A stretch of DNA of 59,346 bases from Sphaerimonospora mesophila NBRC 14179 = JCM 3151 (GTDB lineage Bacteria; Actinomycetota; Actinomycetes; Streptosporangiales; Streptosporangiaceae). Position 1 is the first letter of the stretch; every line of letters starts with the position of its first letter. Of the stretch, positions 33,055-41,793 are shown piece by piece. Below the pieces are notes generated by a model. The model did not search any database, was not told where the DNA came from, and saw only the letters and a program-made list of their open reading frames with translations. Location: the NCBI GenBank assembly GCA_001552515.1, contig BCRI01000032.1, forward strand, positions 1 through 59,346, given 5' to 3'. A program made the translations under genes and the position numbers.

Positions 33055-33330
33055 CTAGACGGGTTGGGAGAGCAGTTTCCTGATCCTGTCGGCCGCCAGG
33101 CCGGGCTCCTCGGCGTTCTCCTGGCCGTCGGGGGACCACAGGAACAGCCAGCCCTCCTTGGCCGGGGAGGCGAAGACGATCGTCTGCTTCCGGGTGCTCG
33201 GATGCCAGATCCACAGCACCGGCTCCTCCCCGCCGATCATCCGGCTGGCGAGCCCGCGCTCCGGAAGTTGCCGGGCGAGCGCCTCCAGGAGGGAACGGCG
33301 CCGCCAGCCGTAGTCACCGGTGCCCGTCAC
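33055..33330 (-). CDS. Small conserved actinobacterial protein of unknown function
   Basis: A 91-residue hypothetical protein that I do not assign to a named family. It has a basic start (TGTGDYGWRRRSLLEALARQ) and a core with tryptophans, VLWIWHPSTRKQTIVFASP and GWLFLWSP, that looks like a short beta sheet, and ends in RIRKLLSQPV. The GTG at 33330 is chosen over the in-frame extension to 33402, whose added residues are an arginine run. An aaggaga stretch lies upstream. It stands alone between the exporter terminator and the two-component genes. Confidence 0.6.
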   Translation of the reverse strand: MTGTGDYGWRRRSLLEALARQLPERGLASRMIGGEEPVLWIWHPSTRKQTIVFASPAKEGWLFLWSPDGQENAEEPGLAADRIRKLLSQPV

Positions 33331-33441
33331 GCGTCGCCGCCTTCTCCTTGGAGATCCGACTTTTCTACAAGCATTGCCGCAGGTCGCCCAGTGGACAACC
33401 ATGTGGAGGTAAGGCCCGGATATCTAACGATGAGGTTCGGG

Positions 33442-34104
33442 TCAGGCCAGCCCCGCGTCGTGTGCGAGGAGGGCGATCTGGGTCCGGTTGTCGAGGTCGA
33501 GCTTGCGCAGAATGCTGGAGACGTGCGCTTTGACCGTGGTCACGCTCATGAACAGCTCAGCGGCGATCTCGGCGTTGGTACGGCCCCGGGCCACGGCGAC
33601 GACCACGTCGTTCTCGCGAGGGCTGAGCGCGGCCAGGGCGGCACGCGCCCGCTCGTACGCCCCGGCCTGGCTGACCGCGCGGTCCATCAGCCTGCGGGTG
33701 ATCCGGGGTGACAGGATCGGGTCTCCCGCGGCGACCCGGCGGATCGCGTCGACGATCTGCGCGGGCGGGGTGTCCTTCAGCAGGAAGCCGCCGGCACCGG
33801 CGCGCAGCGCGTACAGGATGTTCTCGTCGGTGTCGAACGTGGTGAGCACGATGACCTCGGGCGGGTGAGGCCGGCGCCGCAGCCTGCGCGTGGCCGTGAT
33901 GCCGTCCACCCGTGGCATCCGCAGGTCCATGAGCACGACATCGGGGGCGTGGGCATCGGCGGCCGCCGGCACCTCGTCGCCGTCGGCTGCCTCGCCCACC
34001 ACGGAGATGCCGTGGATCCCGTCGAGCATCATGGACAGCCCGGCGCGAACGAGCGCGTCGTCGTCCACGAGAAGCACGCGAAGGGGACGGCTCACGCGGG
34101 CCAT
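33442..34104 (-). CDS. Response regulator, NarL/FixJ type
   Basis: A 220-residue regulator: receiver domain 1-125 with acidic D14-D15-D16, phospho-acceptor D60 (VVLMDLRMP), and K110 (GFLLKDTPP), then a LuxR-type helix-turn-helix at about 155-215 (LSPRENDVVVAVARGRTNAE, VTTVKAHVSSILRKL). It is the partner of the histidine kinase encoded just upstream, whose stop lies 13 bases inside this gene. The target genes are unknown. Neither the esterase gene nor the exporter is clearly linked. Confidence 0.94.
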   Translation of the reverse strand: MARVSRPLRVLLVDDDALVRAGLSMMLDGIHGISVVGEAADGDEVPAAADAHAPDVVLMDLRMPRVDGITATRRLRRRPHPPEVIVLTTFDTDENILYALRAGAGGFLLKDTPPAQIVDAIRRVAAGDPILSPRITRRLMDRAVSQAGAYERARAALAALSPRENDVVVAVARGRTNAEIAAELFMSVTTVKAHVSSILRKLDLDNRTQIALLAHDAGLA

Positions 34105-35273
34105 GGTAGCCAGGCCCGCAGGTGGAACCCGCCATCGGCGGTCACCTCGTGATCGAGCCGCCCGCCGGTCAGGCGTACCCGCTCGGTCAGTCCGACCAGT
34201 CCGGTGCCGGTGCCCGGGGCGAGCGGCGGGGACGCCTCGCCCACCGGCAGCGGGTTGCGCATGTCGATCGTCAGCCGGTCACCTGGCCGACCCTCCAGCA
34301 CCACCTCGACCGGCCGGCCGGGGGCGTGCTTCCTGGCGTTGGTCAGCCCCTCCTGTACGACCCGGTAGGCGGTTCGAGCGGCGGCGGCCGGCAGCGCCGC
34401 CGGATCCGTCACGTTGTCACTCAACAGCACCTGTGCCCCGGCGTCGCGGGACTCTTCGACGAGCCGGGGGAGATCGGTCAGGCCGGGCTGCGGCCGCTCG
34501 CCCGAGTCGTGGTCCTCGTCGCGCAGCAGGTCGATCACCTCGCGGAGTTCTTCGAGCGCCTGGTGCACCCCGGCACGCACCACGCCCGCGGCACGCGAGA
34601 GCCGCTCGGGCGGGGAGTCGGGGCGGTATTCCAACGCGCCGGCGTAGGTGGCCAGCAGCGACAGGCGATGGGCCAGCACGTCGTGCATCTCCCTGGCGAT
34701 GCGGTGGCGCTCGAGCATCCGCGCCTCGGCCACCCGCCGGCCCTGCTCGGCCTCGGCCCGGCGGGCACGCGCACGCAGCGAGATGATGAGCGCGCGACGC
34801 GACCGGGCCAGCGCGCCCCAGCCGACCAGCGCGCCGTACGCGATCGTGATCAGGGCCAGCCACCAGCCGAAGGAGATCCCTCCGCTGGGCTGCCACGCGC
34901 CCTGCACGGCGTGTGCGGCGATCCCCGTGGCGGCGACGGCGGCCGCGACCGGAAAGCCACGCCGCTGAGCGACCTGCAGCGCGCCCAGCGTGGCCGCCGG
35001 GGTGGCCGCCGGTGACAGCGCGGCCAGCACGGTGAGTCCCAGCGCGCCGCCGACCGGCCGCCCCAGCAGCACGGGCGACAACACGCAGCTCAGCACCCCG
35101 ACCACGATGTCGAGACCCGGCCACGGCGCCGTCGGCCGCGCGTCGGACCTCCCCCAGATCGTCAGTGCCGTCAGGCTCCCCACCCCGACGATCACGCAGA
35201 GTGCGACGACGGCTCGTGGGACGGGCCGACGCTCGGGTCCCGCCTCCGCAGCACAGGAGATCTCGCCGCTCAT
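34092..35273 (-). CDS. Sensor histidine kinase, NarL/DesK-like (HisKA_3)
   Basis: A membrane kinase of 393 residues. About four to five helices occupy residues 20-150. A dimerisation region follows with the H-box LERHRIAREMHDVLAHRLSL, in which the histidine after E-M is the phospho-acceptor. The C-terminal ATPase domain shows NARKHAPG and GTGTGLVGLTERVRLTGG. The frame is open to 35318 from a TTG, but the ATG at 35273 is preferred as a normal codon. No ribosome binding site is striking. It pairs with the overlapping response regulator. No extracytoplasmic sensor domain is visible, so the signal may be sensed in the membrane. Confidence 0.93.
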   Translation of the reverse strand: MSGEISCAAEAGPERRPVPRAVVALCVIVGVGSLTALTIWGRSDARPTAPWPGLDIVVGVLSCVLSPVLLGRPVGGALGLTVLAALSPAATPAATLGALQVAQRRGFPVAAAVAATGIAAHAVQGAWQPSGGISFGWWLALITIAYGALVGWGALARSRRALIISLRARARRAEAEQGRRVAEARMLERHRIAREMHDVLAHRLSLLATYAGALEYRPDSPPERLSRAAGVVRAGVHQALEELREVIDLLRDEDHDSGERPQPGLTDLPRLVEESRDAGAQVLLSDNVTDPAALPAAAARTAYRVVQEGLTNARKHAPGRPVEVVLEGRPGDRLTIDMRNPLPVGEASPPLAPGTGTGLVGLTERVRLTGGRLDHEVTADGGFHLRAWLPWPA

Positions 35274-35650
35274 CGGCCAAAGGCTAGCTTCGGGCGTCGC
35301 AGCGTCGGCACCTACCAAAGTAGGGGCGATGCCGTACGGAGGTCGGGATCACAGCGGCCACCCGCCCGAGGCGGCGGCCGTACGGCGACGGCGAAGCTGG
35401 CACGCGTGGATCGGAAGGAATCGTCGAGAGGGGAAACACGTGGCCCAGCGGAACCACTTCCATTCCTGCCGTTCCGGGTGGATCGGCCGACGTGTCGTCC
35501 GGCGGGCACTGACCGTGGCCGGCCCCGGGCGTACGGCACGCGGCCGATGAGCCGGGCCCCCACCTGGCCGCCCGGCACGCCGTCACATCTTCGAACACCC
35601 CGGCCCCGGCCGGGTCGCGATCGGAGCACCACGAGATCTCGGAGTGAGTC
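35274..35650. other. Intergenic region between kinase and esterase genes
   Basis: This 377-bp divergent gap must hold the promoters of the kinase (leftward) and esterase (rightward) genes. A GTG at 35440 after a good ribosome binding site (gagagggg) opens a 36-codon arginine-rich frame, which I do not accept as a gene without homology. No strong hairpin or palindrome is apparent. Confidence 0.5.
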
Positions 35651-36853
35651 ATGCCCCTCGGTTATCTGGCGACCCTGACTCCTGTCGCGGTCTGCACCAT
35701 GCTGGCCCTGGCGCCGCTGCGCCGGCCGCGGCCGCTCGCCGAGCTGGGCTTCCGACTCGGCCTCGCGCTCAACGAGTTGCCGTTCGTCGCCCTCTACTGG
35801 CTCCTGGCGTCGACGATTCTGGCCATCGCCGACGGTGACATCGACTCGCCGGGAGGTCGGGCGATGGTCGGATTCGCCGTCGTCACCATGGCGGGACTCG
35901 CGGTGATCGCCCGGCGGGGGCTGCGGGCCGGGCCGGTGCTCGATCGCGCCCTGGCCGAGGGCCTCGGGACCGACCGGCGTACCGCCATCGACGCTCGTCC
36001 GGCCACGGCCCCGCGCCGCCGGCTTCCGCTGGCCCGCATCCTGTTCGCGCCGTTCCCGGTCGGCCGTCGTGACGTCGAGCGGGTGGCGGACATCGGTTAC
36101 GGCGACGCGGGCAAGCGGAACCTGCTCGACGTCTACCGTCACCGCTCCCGCCCCTCCGGCGGCCCCACGCTGGTCTACCTGCACGGGGGCGGCTACTTCA
36201 GCGGCAGGAAGAACCGCGAGGCGCGCCCCCTCCTCTACCGGCTCGCGAGCCGGGGGTGGGTCTGCGTCAGCGCGAACTACCGCCTGAGGCCGGCCGCGAC
36301 CTTCCCCGATCACCTGATCGACGTCAAGAAGGTGATCGCCTGGGTGCGGGAGCACGGCCATGAGTACGGCGCCGATCCGGCGGTGCTCTTCGTGGCGGGC
36401 AGTTCGGCCGGCGGTCACCTCGCCTCGCTGGCCGCCCTGACGCCCGGCCGACCCGAGTTCCAGCCCGGTTTCGAGCACGCGGACACCTCGGTCACCGCGG
36501 CCGTCTGCCTGTACGGCTGGTACGGCGACTACTACGGCCAGGGCCCGGCCTCATCACCGCTGACCTACCTCGGGCCGGACGCGCCGCCGTTCTTCCTGGC
36601 GCACGGAGACAATGACACGCTGGTGCCGGTGGCGGACGCCCGGCGCTTCGCGGAGAGGCTGCGGCGTGCCTCCGCCGATCCGGTCGTCTACGCGGAGCTG
36701 CCCGGGGCACAGCACGCGTTCGACCTCTTCCATTCCCTCCGCTTCGAAAGCGTCGTCGACGCGATCGAGGACTTCGCCGCCGGAGTCGGTGGACGGGCCG
36801 GGCGCGGCCCTCTCGGAAGAGAGACCGGAGCGATGAGGGGAGATGACATGTGA
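35651..36853 (+). CDS. Membrane-anchored alpha/beta hydrolase, HSL-type esterase
   Basis: A 400-residue protein with three hydrophobic segments in the first 95 residues followed by an alpha/beta-hydrolase domain (about 135-380). The oxyanion motif YLHGGGYFSG (H178-G179-G180-G181) marks the hormone-sensitive-lipase family. The catalytic triad is S252 in GSSAGG, D322 in HGDNDTLVP and H355 in GAQHAFD. It probably hydrolyses an acyl ester at the membrane; the substrate is unknown. The ATG at 35651 is preceded by ggagtgagtc. It ends two bases before the LexA-type box of recA. Confidence 0.88.
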   Translation: MPLGYLATLTPVAVCTMLALAPLRRPRPLAELGFRLGLALNELPFVALYWLLASTILAIADGDIDSPGGRAMVGFAVVTMAGLAVIARRGLRAGPVLDRALAEGLGTDRRTAIDARPATAPRRRLPLARILFAPFPVGRRDVERVADIGYGDAGKRNLLDVYRHRSRPSGGPTLVYLHGGGYFSGRKNREARPLLYRLASRGWVCVSANYRLRPAATFPDHLIDVKKVIAWVREHGHEYGADPAVLFVAGSSAGGHLASLAALTPGRPEFQPGFEHADTSVTAAVCLYGWYGDYYGQGPASSPLTYLGPDAPPFFLAHGDNDTLVPVADARRFAERLRRASADPVVYAELPGAQHAFDLFHSLRFESVVDAIEDFAAGVGGRAGRGPLGRETGAMRGDDM

Positions 36854-36854
36854 T

Positions 36855-36868
36855 CGAACAGCCGTTCG
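36855..36868. promoter_or_regulatory. LexA (SOS) box in the recA promoter
   Basis: CGAACAGCCGTTCG is a perfect copy of the actinobacterial SOS palindrome CGAAC-N4-GTTCG. A TATATT box at 36871-36876 follows directly, so the operator lies in the -35/-10 spacer and LexA would block RNA polymerase. The transcript would then have a leader of about 120 nt with a small GC-rich hairpin (36917-36940). Confidence 0.9.
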
Positions 36869-37006
36869 GCTATATTTGAGTCGTCGCCGCCGGGGTGCGG
36901 CGAGCCGGTGGGAACCCCGGGGGCTCTCGGGAAGCCCCGGAAAATGTCGGTGGCACCCCGTAGTTTTCTGGTGACCGAGCAGACGACAACCCTCCAGGGG
37001 GCAGGA

Positions 37007-39217
37007 ATGGCAATCAACGACCGCGAGAAGGCCCTCGAGACCGCTCTTGCGCAGATCGAGCGGCAGTTCGGCAAGGGCTCCGTCATGCGCCTCGGCGATG
37101 ACACGCGTCCCGCGATCGAGGTCATTCCGACCGGCTCGATCTCCCTCGACGTCGCCCTCGGCATCGGCGGCTTCCCCCGCGGCCGGATCGTGGAGGTGTA
37201 CGGACCCGAGTCGTCCGGTAAGACGACCGTCGCGCTGCACGCGGTGGCCAACGCGCAGAGGGGCGGCGGGATCGCCGCGTTCATCGACGCCGAGCACGCC
37301 CTCGACCCCGAGTACGCGAAGAAGCTGGGCGTCGACGTCGACGCGCTGCTCGTCTCCCAGCCCGACACGGGTGAGCAGGCCCTGGAGATCGCGGACATGC
37401 TGATCCGCTCCGGCGCGATCGACATCATCGTCATCGACTCGGTGGCGGCTCTCGTGCCAAAGGCCGAGATCGAGGGTGAGATGGGCGACAGCCACGTCGG
37501 CCTCCAGGCCCGTCTCATGTCGCAGGCCCTCCGCAAGGTCGCCGGAGCCCTCAACCAAACCCGGACAACCGCGGTCTTTATCAACCAATTGCGGGAAAAG
37601 ATCGGCGTCATGTTCGGATGCATGTCATATGGGACAAAGGTGACGCTGGCTGATGGCACCCAGGAGAAGATCGGCAAGATCGTCAACCAGCGTATGAACG
37701 TGGAGGTGCTCTCCTATGACCCGGAGAGCGACCGCGTCGTCCCTCGGCCCATCACGAACTGGTTCGAGAACGGCAATGCCGAGCGTTTCCTGCAGTTCAC
37801 CGTGGCCAAGTCGGGTGGGAATGGCCGGGCCCAGTTCGCGGCGACGGAGAACCACCTCATCCGTACTCCGGGTGGGTGGCGAGAGGCTGGTGAGCTGATC
37901 GCGGGTGATCGGGTGATGATCAGCGAAACCCATCGGTTGAGCGACCAGCAGTGGCAGGTGATCCTTGGTTCCATCATGGGCGACGGTAATCTCTCGCCGA
38001 ACAGGCGGGGCCGTACTGGCGTGCGCTTCCGGATGGGGCACGGCGCCCAGCAGGAGGCCTACCTGGACTGGAAGTGCGCGATGCTGGGCAACATCCAGCA
38101 CTGCAAGACCACCAATGCCAAGGGTGCCGTGTTCGCGGACTTCACCCCGCTTCCGGAACTCGACGAGCTTCGCCAGGTCGTCTATTTCGGTGATGGCAAG
38201 AAGCACCTCACCTGGGAGTTCCTCAAGGTTCTCACCCCGCTCGCCCTCGCCGTCTGGTACATGGACGACGGCAGCTTCACCCTCCGCTCGAAGGGCCTGC
38301 AGGAGCGCACCGAAGGCGGCTCGGGACGCGTTGAGATCTGTGTTGAGGCGATGAGCACGGGCTCGCGTGACCGGCTGCGTGATCACCTTGCCGGGACCTA
38401 TGGTCTTGATGTCAAGCTCACGCATCGGGGAGCGCGCGAGGTCGCCGTTCTGCAGTTCAGTACCGAGTCGAGTGCGAAATTCCAGAAGCTCATCGCGCCC
38501 TACGTACATCCCTCGATGGCGTACAAACTGTTGCCGCGATTCCAGGGGCAGTTTGACGTAAATCCGCAGCTCGTCGCGCCTGAGATTCGGCTGGTCCCGG
38601 CGGCGGTTCTCGATGTACATGTCAAGCCGAAGACCCGCTCGATGAAGAAGTTCGACATCGAGGTAGGGGGTACGCACAACTACTTCGTCGACGGTGTCAT
38701 GGTGCACAACAGCCCGGAGACGACCACGGGTGGTAAGGCGCTGAAGTTCTACGCGTCGGTGCGGTTGGACGTGCGGCGGATCGAGACGCTGAAGGACGGC
38801 ACCGAGCCGGTCGGCAACCGGACCCGGGTGAAGGTCGTGAAGAACAAGATGGCGCCTCCTTTCCGCCAAGCGGATTTTGATATTCTTTATGGTCAGGGCA
38901 TCTCTCGTGAGGGCGGCCTCATCGATATGGGGGTCGAGCACGGGTTCGTGCGGAAGGCCGGTGCCTGGTACACGTACGAGGGCGACCAACTCGGGCAGGG
39001 CAAGGAGAACGCCCGCAACTTCCTGAAGAACAATCCCGACATCGCCAACGAGATCGAGAAGAAGATCAAGGAGAAGCTCGGCATCGGGCCGCGCCTCGAC
39101 ACCCCGGGCGAGGCGGCTCCGGCGGCTCCCGCCGCCCCGGCCGCTCCCGCTTCCGGGCGGGCCGCCGCCACGGGGCGGGGTGGCAAGTCCAGCGCGCCTA
39201 AGCCGGGTGACGTCTGA
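37007..39217 (+). CDS. recA: Recombinase RecA precursor interrupted by an intein
   Basis: The 736-residue precursor gives a 372-residue RecA after splicing. RecA forms the filament that pairs homologous DNA and activates LexA cleavage. Walker A is GPESSGKT (residues 67-74), with the [20 protein letters not shown] block following. The extein is cut after G204 of IGVMFG and resumes with [13 protein letters not shown], which is the highly conserved L2-proximal region, so RecA is inactive until splicing. The C-terminus ends in an Ala/Pro-rich tail. Codons in about 60 bases before the intein, and about 60 bases from 38849, are unusually AT-rich. The ATG at 37007 follows aggggg. recX follows after eight bases. 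Confidence 0.97.
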   Translation: MAINDREKALETALAQIERQFGKGSVMRLGDDTRPAIEVIPTGSISLDVALGIGGFPRGRIVEVYGPESSGKTTVALHAVANAQRGGGIAAFIDAEHALDPEYAKKLGVDVDALLVSQPDTGEQALEIADMLIRSGAIDIIVIDSVAALVPKAEIEGEMGDSHVGLQARLMSQALRKVAGALNQTRTTAVFINQLREKIGVMFGCMSYGTKVTLADGTQEKIGKIVNQRMNVEVLSYDPESDRVVPRPITNWFENGNAERFLQFTVAKSGGNGRAQFAATENHLIRTPGGWREAGELIAGDRVMISETHRLSDQQWQVILGSIMGDGNLSPNRRGRTGVRFRMGHGAQQEAYLDWKCAMLGNIQHCKTTNAKGAVFADFTPLPELDELRQVVYFGDGKKHLTWEFLKVLTPLALAVWYMDDGSFTLRSKGLQERTEGGSGRVEICVEAMSTGSRDRLRDHLAGTYGLDVKLTHRGAREVAVLQFSTESSAKFQKLIAPYVHPSMAYKLLPRFQGQFDVNPQLVAPEIRLVPAAVLDVHVKPKTRSMKKFDIEVGGTHNYFVDGVMVHNSPETTTGGKALKFYASVRLDVRRIETLKDGTEPVGNRTRVKVVKNKMAPPFRQADFDILYGQGISREGGLIDMGVEHGFVRKAGAWYTYEGDQLGQGKENARNFLKNNPDIANEIEKKIKEKLGIGPRLDTPGEAAPAAPAAPAAPASGRAAATGRGGKSSAPKPGDV
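37619..38710 (+). other. RecA intein with LAGLIDADG homing endonuclease (M. leprae type)
   Basis: A 364-residue in-frame protein intron. Block A starts [13 protein letters not shown] (C1), block B is [10 protein letters not shown], two dodecapeptide endonuclease motifs are [12 protein letters not shown] and WYMDDGSFT, block F is [15 protein letters not shown], and block G is VMVHN followed by Ser of the extein. All splicing residues (Cys1, block B His, penultimate His, terminal Asn, Ser+1) and both endonuclease aspartate motifs are kept. Self-splicing is therefore expected and homing activity is possible. The insertion point and wording closely match the M. leprae RecA intein, not that of M. 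tuberculosis, which sits about 46 extein residues downstream. Confidence 0.95.
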
Positions 39218-39225
39218 TCCGCGGG

Positions 39226-39795
39226 ATGAGACGTGACGAGTTCCCCGGCCCACGGCAGGGCCGGGGGCCGGACGCGGACCCGAGGGATCCCGATGCCGAT
39301 CCTGAGGCGGTCGCGAGGGCGATCTGCCTGCGGCTGCTGACGATGGCGCCGAAGACCCGGGCGCAGCTCGCGGACGCCCTGCGGAAGCGGGGAGTCCCGG
39401 AGGAGGCGGCCCATGCGGTGCTGGAGCGGTTCTCCGAGGTCGGGCTGATCGACGACGAGGCGTTCTCCGCGGCCTGGGTGAGCTCGCGGCATCACGGCCG
39501 CGGCCTGGCCCGGCGAGCGCTCGCCCAGGAGCTGCGGCACCGTGGAGTGGACGAGGAGACGGTCCAGGACGCGGTGGGGCGACTCGACCCGGATCAGGAG
39601 GTCGAGACCGCCCGCATGCTGGTCGCCCGCAGACTGGCCGCCACCCGCGGAGCCGATCCGAGGGCGCGCACCCGCAGGCTCGTGGGGATGCTCGCCCGCA
39701 AGGGTTATTCGCCGGGTCTGGCGTTCCGTGTCGTCCGGGAGGCGCTGGAGACCGAGGGCTGCGACGTGGACGATCTCCATGAGGAAATCGACTGA
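39226..39795 (+). CDS. recX: Recombination regulator RecX
   Basis: A 189-residue RecX homologue that binds RecA filaments and limits recombination. An acidic N-terminal extension of about 30 residues is followed by three-helix repeats: AICLRLLTMAPKTRAQLADA, VLERFSEVGLIDDEAFSAAW, HHGRGLARRALAQELRHRGV and a last repeat with LARKGYSPGLAFRVVREALE. It starts eight bases after recA and is certainly co-transcribed with it. A small hairpin about 110 bases after its stop may end the transcript. Confidence 0.94.
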   Translation: MRRDEFPGPRQGRGPDADPRDPDADPEAVARAICLRLLTMAPKTRAQLADALRKRGVPEEAAHAVLERFSEVGLIDDEAFSAAWVSSRHHGRGLARRALAQELRHRGVDEETVQDAVGRLDPDQEVETARMLVARRLAATRGADPRARTRRLVGMLARKGYSPGLAFRVVREALETEGCDVDDLHEEID

Positions 39796-40099
39796 CGGAC
39801 CCCCTGGGATCCGGGCCGATGGACCGCCGTGAGGAGATCCTGACAGTCTTTGCTTGCTCGTTACCTCTCTGACGCTTAATCTCGACCGCAGTGAGGAGTA
39901 ACTCCGCGCAGCGCGGATTTCCCATAACGGTGAACGACGGGCGATAGATATTGACCGGCCTCCGGGCCATGTCGGGCGTCCTCCGGGATGCCCGGGGATT
40001 GAGACGATATTTGTCCTGGTGACGCCGCCGGGTGCTGTAGTGCTGCGCGTGTGCTCCCTCGCTGGCAGAGGTCGCAAGGCGAGGAGAGGGTGAGCGCGC
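39796..40099. other. Intergenic region recX-rny with a terminator-like hairpin
   Basis: No open reading frame is supported in this 304-bp gap. TCCGCGC (39903-39909) and GCGCGGA (39911-39917), followed by TTT, form a compact terminator-like hairpin for recA-recX. Further on, short GC-rich inverted repeats and cgaggagaggg, the ribosome binding site of rny, are seen. The rny promoter must lie here. Confidence 0.55.
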
Positions 40100-41725
40100 A
40101 TGGATACGGTCGTGATCGTTTTGGCGGTTGCGGTGGTGCTGCTGGCGCTCGTGTCGGTCGCGGCCCTTGTCATCGTCGTGCGTCGTACCGGAGGCCTGGC
40201 ACCGCCGGCAGGTCCCTCACCCGAGCAGCTCAGCGCGGTGGCGGCCGAGGTGAACGAGGAACTGGAGCGGGCCAGGCGGGAGGCCGAGGAGATCCGCGGC
40301 AGGGCGGAGGAGGACGCGGGGGAGATCATCCGCAAGTCCGAGTCCCTGGCCGAGAGCGCCGCCGCGATGCGCAAAGAGGTCGAGGAGGAGGCCAGGGTCC
40401 TCAAGACGGAGCTCAAGGAGCTGCGTGCCGACCTCGAACGGCGCGAGGGCCGGTTGGCCGAGCGGGAGCAGCGGCTGGACGAGGAGGCGCGCAGGCAGGC
40501 CGAGCGGGCACGCAAGCTCGCCGAGACGGAGACCGAGCTGGCCGACCGGCGTGAGGAGCTCGACCGGGTCGCCGAGCGGCGCCGGGAGATCCTGGAGCGG
40601 GTCGCCGGACTCACGGCCGAGCAGGCCAGGGGCGAGCTGGTCAAGGAGATCGAGAACCAGGCCAAGCGCGAGGCCGCGCTGATCGTCCGGGAGATCGAGA
40701 GCGAGGCGCGCAGGGAGGGTGAGAAACGCGCCTGCAAGATCGTGACGCTGGCGGTCCAGCGGGTGGCGACCGAGCAGACGGCCGAGTCCGTGGTGAGCGT
40801 GCTCCACCTGCCCGGTGACGAGATGAAGGGCCGCATCATCGGTCGTGAGGGCCGCAACATCAGGGCGTTCGAGTCCACGACCGGGGTCAACCTGATCATC
40901 GATGACACGCCCGAGGCCGTGCTCCTGTCGTGCTTCGATCCGGTCCGGCGGGAGACGGCGAGGCTGACGCTGGAGAAGCTCGTCCTCGACGGCCGCATCC
41001 ATCCCCAGCGCATCGAGGAGGCCTACGAGCGCAGCAAGGAGGAGGTGCGGGACCTGTGCGTACGCGCGGGGGAGGACGCGCTGGTCGAGCTGGGCATCAC
41101 CGAGATGCATCCCGAGCTGGTCACGCTGCTCGGGCAGCTCCGCTACCGCACCTCCTACGGGCAGAACGTGCTCAAGCACCTGATCGAGTCCGCGCATCTG
41201 GCCGGCATCATGGCCGCCGAGCTGCGGCTCGACCGCGACCTGGTCAAGCGGTGCGCGCTGCTGCACGACATCGGCAAGGCGCTCACCCACGAGGTCGAGG
41301 GCAGCCACGCGCTGATCGGGGCGGAGATCGCGCGGCGGTACGGCGAGCACGAGGACGTGGTCCACGCGATCGAGGCGCATCACAACGAGGTGGAGGTCCG
41401 TACGGTCGAGGCCGTCCTGACCCAGGCGGCGGACGCGATCAGCGGCAGCCGGCCGGGGGCGCGGCGTGAGTCCCTCGAGGCGTACGTCAAACGGCTGGAG
41501 CGGCTCGAGGAGATCGCCCAGTCGTACGAGGGCGTGGACAAGGTGTTCGCGATGCAGGCGGGCCGGGAGATCCGGGTGATGGTGCGCCCGGAGGCCGTGG
41601 ACGACATCCAGGCCCAGGTGATCGCACGCGATGTCGCCAAGCAGGTCGAGGAGGAGCTCACCTACCCGGGGCAGATCAGGATCAACGTGGTCAGGGAGTC
41701 ACGCGCCACCGAGTTCGCCCGCTGA
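40100..41725 (+). CDS. rny: Ribonuclease Y
   Basis: A membrane-anchored endoribonuclease of 541 residues that starts mRNA decay. Order of parts: one N-terminal membrane helix (about 4-27), a long charged coiled coil (about 45-200, rich in Glu/Arg), a KH RNA-binding domain ([15 protein letters not shown], about 235-290) and an HD hydrolase domain ([20 protein letters not shown], about 360-460) with the metal-binding His-Asp pair. The C-terminal block ends [15 protein letters not shown]. Length and all domains agree with full-length RNase Y. It follows recX in the usual actinobacterial position. Confidence 0.96.
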   Translation: MDTVVIVLAVAVVLLALVSVAALVIVVRRTGGLAPPAGPSPEQLSAVAAEVNEELERARREAEEIRGRAEEDAGEIIRKSESLAESAAAMRKEVEEEARVLKTELKELRADLERREGRLAEREQRLDEEARRQAERARKLAETETELADRREELDRVAERRREILERVAGLTAEQARGELVKEIENQAKREAALIVREIESEARREGEKRACKIVTLAVQRVATEQTAESVVSVLHLPGDEMKGRIIGREGRNIRAFESTTGVNLIIDDTPEAVLLSCFDPVRRETARLTLEKLVLDGRIHPQRIEEAYERSKEEVRDLCVRAGEDALVELGITEMHPELVTLLGQLRYRTSYGQNVLKHLIESAHLAGIMAAELRLDRDLVKRCALLHDIGKALTHEVEGSHALIGAEIARRYGEHEDVVHAIEAHHNEVEVRTVEAVLTQAADAISGSRPGARRESLEAYVKRLERLEEIAQSYEGVDKVFAMQAGREIRVMVRPEAVDDIQAQVIARDVAKQVEEELTYPGQIRINVVRESRATEFAR

Positions 41726-41793
41726 CCGCAGTGGCCGCCCCGGTCGTGCGGCGGGGTCGTGCTCCCGGGGGCATGTCCTGCTGCGCGAGGTCC

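Noticed and set aside
35440-35550. A 36-codon gene between kinase and esterase genes
   Set aside because: It has a good ribosome binding site and GTG, but an arginine-rich composition, no recognisable homology and no coupling partner.
37007-39217. recA disrupted by a foreign insertion (pseudogene)
   Set aside because: The frame is continuous through the insertion and all intein splicing residues are present, so a functional protein is expected.
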